Positions 1 through 6,730 of a stretch of 15,854 nucleotides of DNA are shown here, piece by piece. The position numbers were made by a program, and so were the translations under genes. The notes below the pieces were generated by a model. The model was not told the origin of the DNA, made no database searches, and worked only from the letters and a program-made list of their open reading frames with translations. The stretch is from an uncultured Oscillospiraceae bacterium (GTDB taxonomy: Bacteria; Bacillota; Clostridia; Oscillospirales; Oscillospiraceae): NCBI GenBank assembly GCA_910579595.1, contig CAJTVM010000062.1:1-15854 (forward strand), given 5' to 3'. Every line of letters starts with the position of its first letter. Position 1 is the first letter of the stretch.

Positions 1-161
1 AACCTGCATTCACAACCTCAATTCACCGTTTGGCCGGGTCTGTTCCCGCCATGGCGCGTTAAATTTTCTTGAAATAAACACAATGATTCCTGCGAAAATT
101 TGCCTTGCCTGACGGGAAAATCCCTCGCCCATCCGCCGGTTTCGGCTGTGAATACAGGTTC
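1..161 (+). repeat. MITE-like repeat, copy 1 (first base cut off by the window edge)
   Basis: This is nearly the same sequence as 1603-1764 and 6482-6643. The full element is 162 bp; here its first G is missing. The right end reads TGTGAATACAGGTTC, the inverse of the left end of the other copies. It encodes nothing. The base after the right end is followed by TAA rather than the TTA seen at the other copies; the left flank cannot be seen. It differs from the other copies by a few point changes (for example CTGCATT instead of CTGTATT at the left end). Confidence 0.9.
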
Positions 162-168
162 TAAAACA

Positions 169-198
169 CGCGCCAGGACAGCAAACAGCCCTGGCGCG
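169..198. other. Hairpin (9-bp stem, 12-nt loop) next to MITE copy 1
   Basis: CGCGCCAGG at 169-177 pairs with CCTGGCGCG at 190-198. On the minus strand the stem is followed by GTGTTTTAG, so it could be a weak terminator for minus-strand transcripts. On the plus strand there is no T run. I see no convincing gene between 165 and 518; a 66-codon frame at 209-409 lacks a ribosome binding site and recognisable content. Confidence 0.4.
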
Positions 199-435
199 GA
201 TATCATTTGTGAAGCTCTTTTGTGAGCCAGGCTGTGACAACCCGGCGGACAACCTGAGCGGCCGGATCGGCGCTGACGGGATGGAGTTCCGTGAGAATCA
301 AGGACTGCTCTTTCATAAAACCGCCTCCGAAGAAGCCTATGCGGGAACCAGGCCGGACATGAGCGCGGTTGGGGCACGATGCGTCCGTTTCAGTGGAAAA
401 GCCATATAAAAGTCATATAAATAAAAAATAAGTTC

Positions 436-465
436 TATACAGGCTTCGGCAGCATCCGTTATACT
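436..465 (+). promoter_or_regulatory. Candidate promoter of the URO-D-like gene
   Basis: TATACA at 436-441 (4/6 to TTGACA) and TATACT at 460-465 (5/6 to TATAAT) are separated by 18 bp, giving a leader of about 45 nt before the ATG at 519. The stretch 402-435 is very AT-rich and could serve as an UP element. It contains CATATAAA twice (403-410 and 414-421), one helical turn apart. The call rests on consensus match only. Confidence 0.35.
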
Positions 466-518
466 TTATGATATGAATGAGGTGTAATCCTCAACTTCGA
501 GAATCAGGAGGTAGACAA

Positions 519-1535
519 ATGGACAACAAAAATATCCGGCAATGGGTAGCGGATACCATTGCCGCCCCGAAAAAGGCGGCGCTGCCCGTACTGTCCTTCC
601 CCTGCGTCCAGCTGATGGGGCTCACGGTCAAGGAACTGATTTCCGCCGCCGATGTGCAGGCAAAAGGGCTGAAGCTGGTGGCGGACCGCACCCCCATGGC
701 CGCCAGTGTTAGCCTGATGGATCTGTCCGTGGAAGCGGAGGCGTTCGGCTCCACCATCCGGGTGTCCGATGGCGAGGTGCCCACGGTGATCGGGGCCATC
801 GTATCCGATGAGGACGAGGCTGACGCTCTGCGCGTCCCCAAGGTGGGCGACGGCAGGACCGGCATCAACGTGGACGGTATCCGCAAGGCGGCGGAGTTGA
901 TCCAGGATCGGCCCGTGTTTGCGGGCGTGATCGGCCCCTTCTCCCTGGCCGGGCGCCTGATGGACGTCAGCGAGGCGCTGGTCTACTGCTATGACGAACC
1001 GGATATGGTCCACACCGTGATGAAGAAGGCCACGGCGTTTTTGATCGACTACTGCAACGCCTACAAGGCGGCGGGGGCCAACGGCGTATTGCTGGCCGAA
1101 CCCCTCACCGGGCTGCTGTCCCCGGCGCTGGCCCGGGAGTTCTCCCATCCTTACGTCAAGGAATTGATTGACGCGGTGCAGGATGACAGCTTTGCCCTGT
1201 TTTACCACAACTGCGGCAATACGGTGCCCCAAATGGCCCAGGATGTCTACCAGCTGGGAGCCATGGGCTATCATTTCGGTAACTGCATTAACATGGCGGA
1301 CATAATGGACGCCGCCCCGGCCAATGTGCTGGTAATGGGCAACGTGGATCCGGCGGGAGAGCTGCGCAACGGCACGCCGGACAGCGTCCGCGCCGCCACC
1401 CGCCAGATGATGGAGCAGTGCTGCCGCTACCCCAATTTTGTGATCTCCTCCGGCTGCGACATCCCGCCGCTGACGCCTTGGGAAAACATCGACGCGTTCT
1501 TTGGCGCGGTGGAGGATTACTACGCCAGCCTTTGA
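519..1535 (+). CDS. Uroporphyrinogen decarboxylase (URO-D) family protein, MtaA/CmuA-like methyltransferase
   Basis: This 338-aa protein has the URO-D fold. It resembles the zinc-dependent methyltransferases that move methyl groups between corrinoid proteins and a thiol (MtaA/MtbA/CmuA) more than haem-pathway HemE. The zinc-site pattern is visible: H230-x-C232 (in FYHNCGN) and a distant C313 (in SSGCDIPP). E194 lies in LLAEP, a usual active-site strand of the family. Length fits the family (about 330-350 aa). The start at 519 is chosen because AGGAGG at 506-511 lies 7 nt upstream; an in-frame ATG further upstream has no such site. The gene is monocistronic, with its own terminator, and lies between MITE copies 1 and 2. 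No corrinoid protein or methyltransferase partner (MtaB/MtaC type) is in the window, so the methyl donor and acceptor are unknown. Family is confident; exact reaction is not. Confidence 0.85.
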   Translation: MDNKNIRQWVADTIAAPKKAALPVLSFPCVQLMGLTVKELISAADVQAKGLKLVADRTPMAASVSLMDLSVEAEAFGSTIRVSDGEVPTVIGAIVSDEDEADALRVPKVGDGRTGINVDGIRKAAELIQDRPVFAGVIGPFSLAGRLMDVSEALVYCYDEPDMVHTVMKKATAFLIDYCNAYKAAGANGVLLAEPLTGLLSPALAREFSHPYVKELIDAVQDDSFALFYHNCGNTVPQMAQDVYQLGAMGYHFGNCINMADIMDAAPANVLVMGNVDPAGELRNGTPDSVRAATRQMMEQCCRYPNFVISSGCDIPPLTPWENIDAFFGAVEDYYASL

Positions 1536-1560
1536 GCAAACGCGCTTTCTGAACAAGCGG

Positions 1561-1601
1561 AAAACGGTCCCCACAAGTAAGCCTTGTGGGGACCGTTTTT
1601 T
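1561..1601 (+). terminator. Rho-independent terminator of the URO-D-like gene
   Basis: A perfect 17-bp stem, AAAACGGTCCCCACAAG (1561-1577) with its complement (1583-1599), has a 5-nt loop and is followed by T residues to 1601. It starts 25 bp after the stop codon. MITE copy 2 begins directly at the end of the T run. Confidence 0.92.
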
Positions 1602-1602
1602 A

Positions 1603-1764
1603 GAACCTGTATTCACAACCTCAATTCACCGTTTGGCCGGGTCTATTCCCGCCATGCCGCGTTAAATTTTCTTGAAATAAACACAATGATTCCTGCGAAA
1701 ATTTGCCTTGCCTGACGGGAAAATCCCTCGCCCATCCGGCGGTTTCGGCTGTGAATACAGGTTC
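1603..1764 (+). repeat. MITE-like repeat, copy 2
   Basis: This is a complete 162-bp copy. The ends are GAACCTGTATTCACA and TGTGAATACAGGTTC, a perfect terminal inverted repeat. With the flanking A and T the symmetry extends to 16 bp. The element is bordered by TTA on both sides (1600-1602 and 1765-1767), which looks like a 3-bp target duplication. It separates the URO-D-like gene's terminator from the 3' end of the response regulator gene on the other strand. It has no coding capacity. Confidence 0.92.
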
Positions 1765-1802
1765 TTAGCCCCAGGCTTCGGTGAAAAGCGGCGGGCACCC
1801 GC

Positions 1803-3380
1803 TCATTTTTTGTGCAGCTTGCGGTAGTCCAGCGGGCTCATGCCATAGGCCGCCCGGAAGGCATCCACAAACCGCCGCACGTTGTTGTATCCCACCCGCT
1901 CGGCGATCTCGTAGGTTTTCAGATCGCTGTTGATCACCAGCCCCATAGCCCGCTCCATCCTCACCCGGGTGAGGAACGCCTTGTAGTTCTGCCCCGTCTC
2001 CGCCTTGAAGTAGGCGCTGAAATAGTGGGGGCTGACGCAGGCCAGCTCGGCCAGCGCTTTCAGCGAGATCTCCTGGTCGTAGTGCTCCTCAATGTACCGC
2101 TGCACCCGGACGATCTCCCGGGTGCTTCTGCCCCGGGCGTTGCGGTACACATCGGGCAGCAGCTCCCGGTAGTAGTCCCGCAGCCGCTCCCGGAGCTGGG
2201 CAAAGGTGGCGCAGCCCTCCAGCCGGTGCTGGAGCTCGTCCTGCCGCTGGGTAAAGCTGCCCGTCAGCAGGCGGTTGCCGTAAAGCTGCTGGCAGATGTC
2301 CCCGGTGAACAGCATGGTACGGTTATAGGCCGCCATCCGGTTGCCCCAGTGGAGGCCGGCCACGTCGTCCAGCACCCGGTCCACATCGTCCAGCACGTCC
2401 TCCGATTTGGACACGATGCTGTGGAATACCTTTTTCACATTTTCGTCAAAGCTCTGGTTGGTGGCCCGGAGGGGGCGGGCCGCGCCGTCCCAGCACAAAA
2501 TCTCCCGCTGGTCGAAGTAGTACAGATCAAAGACCCACAGGGCGTCGTCGTAGGTAACAGGCAGTTCGTCCAGCCCTGCGCACTCCCGGCCCAGCCCCGC
2601 CCGGAGGCGGTGCCCGGTGCGTCCGGCGGCCTCCGCCAGCACCTGGGCCACGATCCGCTCCGCATCCTCCTCCGGGGCGAAAATGCCCATGAACCAGCAA
2701 TGCCCCTCGTCCTTGCGTAAAAAGCAGGCGTGCCCGCTCCGCTCCAGCAGATCCCGGGCGGTGTTGAAGGCCATGAACCGCTGCAATAGCTGCTTTTCGT
2801 AGGGCAGGCTGTCCAGGCGCTCCTCGTCCTCCAGATACAGCCCAAGGCACAGCCCCCGGAACACGGGGCGATCCCGTCCCTCCAGCATAGCGGTGAATTT
2901 GCCGCACAGCTCCGACCCGGCAAACTCCCGGTTGGCGGTGAGCTGGGCGAAAAATTCCTGCACCTGGCCGGAGGGCTGGCGGAACAGGGCGTCGGCGCTG
3001 CTGCGCTCCATCAGCCCCAGGGCGCGGCGCACCGACTGCTCCAGGGCCTCGGCGGACACCGGCTTGAGCAGGTAATCCACCGCGCCCCCGGCCAGTGCCC
3101 GCTGGGCGTACTCAAATTCCCCGTAGCCGCTGATAAAAATGAATTTCGGCAGGTGTTCCGCGGACTGGACGGCAGACATCACGTCCAGTCCGCTGAGCTT
3201 TGGCATCCGGATGTCGGACACCACCAGGTCGGGCCGGAGCCGCCCAATGAGTTCCACCGCCTGCCCGCCGTCGGTAGCCTCGCCCACCACCTCCACGCCC
3301 AGCGCCTCCCAGTCGATCAGGCGGCGCAGGCCCTTGACAATGACGGCCTCGTCGTCACAAAGCAGTACCTTCCACAGCAT
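1803..3380 (-). CDS. Response regulator with C-terminal AraC-type DNA-binding domain (YesN-like)
   Basis: This 525-aa transcription factor is the output half of a two-component system. The N-terminal receiver domain (about 1-120) has the acidic pair D9-D10, phospho-acceptor D56 (VVSDIRMP), S84 and K106 (LLKPVS). A long middle region (about 125-410) has no motif I recognise. The C-terminal about 100 residues form a double helix-turn-helix AraC domain (ISLKALAELACVSPHYFSAYF, then YEIAERVGYNN). The start at 3380 is preferred over an ATG at 3389, because GGAGG lies 10 nt before 3380 but only 1 nt before 3389. The gene overlaps the 3' end of the kinase by 26 nt, indicating translational coupling. 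Such regulators usually control sugar uptake or utilisation genes; no target site is proven here. The reading frame is intact, although its kinase partner is frameshifted. Confidence 0.92.
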   Translation of the reverse strand: MLWKVLLCDDEAVIVKGLRRLIDWEALGVEVVGEATDGGQAVELIGRLRPDLVVSDIRMPKLSGLDVMSAVQSAEHLPKFIFISGYGEFEYAQRALAGGAVDYLLKPVSAEALEQSVRRALGLMERSSADALFRQPSGQVQEFFAQLTANREFAGSELCGKFTAMLEGRDRPVFRGLCLGLYLEDEERLDSLPYEKQLLQRFMAFNTARDLLERSGHACFLRKDEGHCWFMGIFAPEEDAERIVAQVLAEAAGRTGHRLRAGLGRECAGLDELPVTYDDALWVFDLYYFDQREILCWDGAARPLRATNQSFDENVKKVFHSIVSKSEDVLDDVDRVLDDVAGLHWGNRMAAYNRTMLFTGDICQQLYGNRLLTGSFTQRQDELQHRLEGCATFAQLRERLRDYYRELLPDVYRNARGRSTREIVRVQRYIEEHYDQEISLKALAELACVSPHYFSAYFKAETGQNYKAFLTRVRMERAMGLVINSDLKTYEIAERVGYNNVRRFVDAFRAAYGMSPLDYRKLHKK

Positions 3381-4122
3381 TTCCCTCATCCCTCCAGATT
3401 GGCAGACGAATGGTCACAATGGTTCCCATGCTCCCGCCGCTGTCCATGGTGAAGCCGTAGGCGGGGCCGCAGTTGAGTTTAATTCTGTCATAGGTGTTTT
3501 TCATGCCCACGCTGACGATCCCTTCCCCGTCCTGCTCGCCCACGCCGGCGTGCTCCAGGAAGTCCCGGATGTGCTCCAAGCGCTCCGGATCAATGGGCGC
3601 GCCGTCATTGAGCACCAGGATTTGCAGCGCGTCCTCCAGCCGGACCACCTCCACCAGTACGCTGCCCCCCTCGATCCGGTCCCGCAGGCCGTGCTTGACG
3701 GCGTTTTCCACAAAGGGCTGGAGCAGCAGCTTGGGCACCAGCAGATCCAAATCGCTGTCCGCCGCCTCAATGTTGATCCCGATGCGCCCCTCGTACCGGG
3801 CCGCAATCAGCACCCCATATTCCTGGACGTTATCCAGCTCCTGACGCAGGCTCACCCGATCCCGGTGATCGCCGATGACATAGCGCAGCTGGTGGGACAG
3901 GCTCTCAATCAGCCGGGCGGTTTTGCCGTCGCCCCCGTCCAGGGCGCTCATGCGGATCACGTCCAGGGTGTTGTAGAGGTAATGGGGCTGAATCTGCATT
4001 TTCAAAGCGTTGAGCTCCGCGTCCCGTTGGCAGATCTCCGCCACGTACACCTCCTGGATCACATCGTCCAGCTGCTCCACCATGCGGTTGAAGCCGTCGC
4101 CCAGATATTCCAGCTCGGGATG
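3355..4122 (-). CDS. C-terminal fragment of the sensor histidine kinase (His_kinase + HATPase domains)
   Basis: The second half of the kinase is fully open from the break to the stop at 3355. Its order is HAMP end, dimerisation/phospho-acceptor helix with PHYLYNTL, then a GHKL ATPase domain with VENAVKHG and GEGIVSVGMKN. No good independent start with a ribosome binding site is visible near the break. The nearest in-frame ATG is in FNRM, so separate translation is doubtful. The catalytic motifs look undamaged, which suggests the frameshift is recent or an error. Confidence 0.6.
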   Translation of the reverse strand, partial: HPELEYLGDGFNRMVEQLDDVIQEVYVAEICQRDAELNALKMQIQPHYLYNTLDVIRMSALDGGDGKTARLIESLSHQLRYVIGDHRDRVSLRQELDNVQEYGVLIAARYEGRIGINIEAADSDLDLLVPKLLLQPFVENAVKHGLRDRIEGGSVLVEVVRLEDALQILVLNDGAPIDPERLEHIRDFLEHAGVGEQDGEGIVSVGMKNTYDRIKLNCGPAYGFTMDSGGSMGTIVTIRLPIWRDEGNAVEGTAL

Positions 4123-5156
4123 TTCACCCGCACGTTGAGATCCCCCTTCTGCACCTCGCCCATGGCCCGTTTCAGCGCTCGCGCGGGCTTGCTGATGTGG
4201 CCGCTGACGCCCAGGCTCAGAGCCAGTACCAGCCCCGCTGCCGCACACAACATGACAATCAGGAAAATCTGGCTGGAGCGGTAAGAGTCGTACAGTTCCT
4301 GACGATCAAAGGACATCAGCAGTTGGTAGTCCGACTGGCCGATGGGCTGGTAAAATACGGTGCAGCGCTCATCGGAGAAGCCGCCCCCGTTGGGGGCCAG
4401 CTCCTGGGGCAGGGGCACCTGCACCCTCTGGCGCAGCCGGTAGAGCACCTCCCCGCTCCGGCGGTTCACGATGGCTGCGTTGCCGCCCTTCCCCAGATCC
4501 AGGGTGCCCAGCAGCGTATCAATGGCGCCCGTGCGCACGTCCACATACAGGGTGCCCAGCACCGTGCTGGTGATGGTCTGGAACGAGCGGGTGTCCATAT
4601 AGTTCCGGGACAGGGACAGCACCGTATCGGAGGAACCGTTGCACCACGTCCCTTCGTCCGCGGCGGGGAGGATGGACAGGGCGCGGGCAAAATCTCCCTC
4701 GCCGCTGCGCAGGACATGGCGGCTGTCCGTCCCCGCCCGCTGGGATTTCTGCTGGCCGTAAAAACGGCAGAAAACCTCTCCCCGGGCCGAGACAAACCAG
4801 GCGGCGGATACCGCCGGATCGGCCTGGATAAACCGATCCAGCATCAGGCCCATGTACAGGTGCCTGTCGTTGCGCCCGGCAGTGCGGCTTTCCAGCAACT
4901 GGTACAGGGTGTCGTACTCCCCGGCGGAGTAGTCGTACAAATAGTCCATGGACTGGTCAATAGCGGTGAACAGGCCGTTTACCTTGCTCTGGGCGTAGTA
5001 ATTGGCCTCCTCCATGGTGTTTTCGATGGACTGGGTGGCAAAGCGGTCGAACTGGCGCAGGAACAGCAGGCACATCAGCACCAGCGGCATCACACCCAGC
5101 GCTAAAAAGGACAGGGCCAGCTTCTGAAAAGTGGACTGGGGCTTTGGGCTATTCAT
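4059..5156 (-). CDS. N-terminal fragment of the sensor histidine kinase
   Basis: This is the product expected if the frameshift is real: 365 aa with two membrane segments, a roughly 260-residue extracytoplasmic sensor region and the first half of HAMP. About 20 out-of-frame, Trp-rich residues follow before the stop at 4059. It would sit in the membrane and could still contact the binding protein, but it lacks the phospho-acceptor His and the ATPase domain, so it cannot signal by phosphotransfer. Only translation of this part has a clear start (5156). Confidence 0.7.
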   Translation of the reverse strand: MNSPKPQSTFQKLALSFLALGVMPLVLMCLLFLRQFDRFATQSIENTMEEANYYAQSKVNGLFTAIDQSMDYLYDYSAGEYDTLYQLLESRTAGRNDRHLYMGLMLDRFIQADPAVSAAWFVSARGEVFCRFYGQQKSQRAGTDSRHVLRSGEGDFARALSILPAADEGTWCNGSSDTVLSLSRNYMDTRSFQTITSTVLGTLYVDVRTGAIDTLLGTLDLGKGGNAAIVNRRSGEVLYRLRQRVQVPLPQELAPNGGGFSDERCTVFYQPIGQSDYQLLMSFDRQELYDSYRSSQIFLIVMLCAAAGLVLALSLGVSGHISKPARALKRAMGEVQKGDLNVRVNIPSWNIWATASTAWWSSWTM

Positions 5157-6438
5157 AGACGGCCTCCTCCTCCCAGCATTCCGCGCACAGTGCCTGGGCC
5201 TCGCTGACGGACAGCTCCCCCTGGCACAGGCGCACCAGCAGCTCCAGCAGCCGCTTTTCAAATCCCGGCGGGGTATTCTCGTCCCCCACGTAGGCGGTGA
5301 AGCGCAGATCTGCCCCCGCCCGGGCCTCCGCCATCTCGCCAATGGCGGGGGATGCTTCATATTGTCCCCGGGTTTTGTCCGTCAGGGTGGAAAACCCGGC
5401 CATGGCGGCGCACACCTGCTCGTACACCTCCTCGGAGTAGAAGAACTCCAAAAAGGCGCAGGCGGCCTCGTACCGGTCCGGGTCCCGGGCACAGCCCGCG
5501 CTGACGGCCCAGAATACGTCCACGCTCTCCCCAGCCACCACCTGTCCCGCCTCGCTGGGGACATAGAACCACCCCAGCTCCAGGGAGGGATCCAGCGCCA
5601 GCGCGTCCTGGATGAGCCACGGACCGGAAAACACCATGGCCACCTCCCCCTCCGCCAGGTGGTAGGACAGGGCGGCGTCCGGGGTGTTGATCCAGTTGGA
5701 ATCCACATATCCCCGGCGGAATAGCTGGGAAGTATGCTCCAGCATCCGGGTGATCAGCGGATCGCCCCAGTCCCGCTCCCCGGTTTTGCACAGGGCCAGG
5801 AAATCAGGCTCCCGGCTGAGCACGTCGGAGCGGAGGAAATGATTCATCCAGTGCTCCAAATGCCACAGATCACGCCCGCCTACCCCCAGGGGGGTGACGC
5901 CCTGGCGGCGCAGGGCGGCGCACAGCGACAGGAACTCCTCGTAGGAGGCGGGAGGATCCAGCCCCAGATCCCGGAACAGCGCCTTGTTGTAAACCACCCC
6001 GGTGGTCACCCCCAGCGCCGCCGCTGCATAGGGCGTGCCGTCCACCCGGCACACGCTGTCCACCTGCTGGCACAGCGCCTCCGGCAGGGGGGCGAGCAGA
6101 CCGTTTTTCGCAAAGCGCACCGGCTCCTTGAGCTGCACGATGTCCCCTAGCTCGTCCCGGGCCACCAGCTTGGTCAGGGTGTCCTCGTACACCTCGTCCT
6201 CATACTGGATTTCGTAGGCGATGTGGATGCCGGGGTGGGCGTCCTCAAACTGCCGGACCACCTCCTCCACGCAGGCGCTCCACTGACGGTTTTGGAAGGC
6301 GTAGACCAGGTTGACGGTAATATCCTTGTCCTCGGCTGTTTCCGCCTTGGGTCTGTCCCGGAGGATCAGCACCGCCGCCAGCACCACCGAAAGGATCACC
6401 GCGATGGCAATGCTCCACCGCCAGATATTGTGTTTCAT
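5149..6438 (-). CDS. Membrane-anchored extracellular solute-binding protein, family 1 (sugar-binding type)
   Basis: This 429-aa protein begins with one hydrophobic anchor (about residues 8-26) with no lipobox cysteine, so it is probably tethered by an uncleaved helix rather than lipidated. The body has the family-1 binding-protein layout, with the late motif GEVAMVFSGPWLI typical of carbohydrate-binding members. The start at 6438 (MKHNIW) is preferred over the ATG two codons earlier, because the purine-rich AAGGGGG ends directly at the earlier ATG but 6 nt before this one. No ABC permease or ATPase gene adjoins it. Instead it overlaps the kinase gene by 8 nt, in the order binding protein, kinase, regulator. 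This context suggests an accessory sensor for the kinase, as in XylFII-LytS type systems, more than transport. Ligand unknown. Confidence 0.85.
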   Translation of the reverse strand: MKHNIWRWSIAIAVILSVVLAAVLILRDRPKAETAEDKDITVNLVYAFQNRQWSACVEEVVRQFEDAHPGIHIAYEIQYEDEVYEDTLTKLVARDELGDIVQLKEPVRFAKNGLLAPLPEALCQQVDSVCRVDGTPYAAAALGVTTGVVYNKALFRDLGLDPPASYEEFLSLCAALRRQGVTPLGVGGRDLWHLEHWMNHFLRSDVLSREPDFLALCKTGERDWGDPLITRMLEHTSQLFRRGYVDSNWINTPDAALSYHLAEGEVAMVFSGPWLIQDALALDPSLELGWFYVPSEAGQVVAGESVDVFWAVSAGCARDPDRYEAACAFLEFFYSEEVYEQVCAAMAGFSTLTDKTRGQYEASPAIGEMAEARAGADLRFTAYVGDENTPPGFEKRLLELLVRLCQGELSVSEAQALCAECWEEEAVYE

Positions 6439-6475
6439 AGACATCCCCCTTCACGGCCCCGGGCCAGACTGTACT

Positions 6476-6503
6476 TTGTTAGAACCTGTATTCACAACCT
6501 CAA
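6476..6503 (-). promoter_or_regulatory. Possible promoter formed at the MITE copy 3 edge
   Basis: On the minus strand TTGAGG (6503-6498, inside the MITE end) and TAACAA (6481-6476, spanning the insertion junction) are 16 bp apart, about 38 bp upstream of the binding-protein start. The -10 match is weak (3/6). Only 37 bp separate the element's target duplication from the start codon, so the operon promoter must lie in or across the MITE. Confidence 0.22.
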
Positions 6504-6643
6504 TTCACCGTTTGGCCGGGTCTTTTCCCGCCATGCCGCGTTAAATTTTCTTGAAATAAACACAATGATTCCTGCGAAAATTTGCCTTGCCTGTCGGGAA
6601 AATCCCTCGCCCATCCGCCGGTTTCGGCTGTAAATACAGGTTC
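6482..6643 (+). repeat. MITE-like repeat, copy 3
   Basis: This is a complete 162-bp copy bordered by TTA on both sides (6479-6481 and 6644-6646). The right terminal repeat has one mismatch (TGTAAATACAGG). Nested inverted repeats are clearest here: TTTTCCCG (6523-6530) with CGGGAAAA (6595-6602), and AAATTTTC (6543-6550) with GAAAATTT (6576-6583). The copy therefore can fold into one long interrupted hairpin. It lies between the convergently placed end of the MFS gene and the start of the sensor operon. Confidence 0.92.
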
Positions 6644-6701
6644 TTAATATTATAACATCGGTCACACCGCCTGAAAAGCCAAATCAATGGAAAGACGGCC
6701 C

Positions 6702-6730
6702 GGGGCCGCGGTTCGCTCTACCGCGGCCCC
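6702..6730 (-). terminator. Hairpin after the MFS gene, probable terminator
   Basis: GGGGCCGCGG (6702-6711) pairs perfectly with CCGCGGCCCC (6721-6730) around a 9-nt loop, 42 bp after the MFS stop codon. On the minus strand the stem leads into CCGTCTTTCC, so the T run is poor. It may act as an inefficient terminator or as a 3'-end stabiliser. Confidence 0.5.

Larger units (their letters stand above)
3355..5156 (-). pseudogene. Sensor histidine kinase (YesM/LytS-like His_kinase family), frameshifted in the HAMP domain
   Basis: The two halves of one kinase lie in two frames. The N-terminal half holds TM1 (about 13-33), an extracellular sensor region, TM2 (about 296-317) and the start of HAMP (GDLNVRV, residues 338-344). 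The C-terminal half holds the rest of HAMP (HPELEYLGDGFNRM), the phospho-acceptor motif QPHYLYNTL (His codon at 3984-3982), the N box (LLLQPFVENAVKHG) and the glycine-rich ATP lid. The frame changes near 4125-4120 by a net loss of one base (or 4, 7 or 10). HAMP proteins usually have about five residues between VRV and the acidic DE/PE pair; here only about two remain, so a loss of 10 bases would fit best. It starts 8 nt inside the binding-protein gene (ATGAATAG overlap) with AGGAGG 6-7 nt upstream, and overlaps the regulator gene. This is either a true mutation or an assembly error. Confidence 0.85.

Noticed and set aside
209..409. 66-codon plus-strand frame upstream of the URO-D-like gene
   Set aside because: No ribosome binding site, no recognisable features, and it ends before the likely promoter.
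1781..1802. Terminator for the response regulator gene
   Set aside because: Only a 4-bp GC stem followed by CTTTT is present just after the stop codon; too weak to call, and the adjacent MITE hairpin may serve instead.
4135..4150. Programmed -1 frameshift in the kinase at the run of five G (minus strand)
   Set aside because: The in-frame codons are AAG GGG GAT, not an X-XXY-YYZ slippery heptamer, and the HAMP sequence stays correct for seven or more codons after the run, so the switch lies further downstream.
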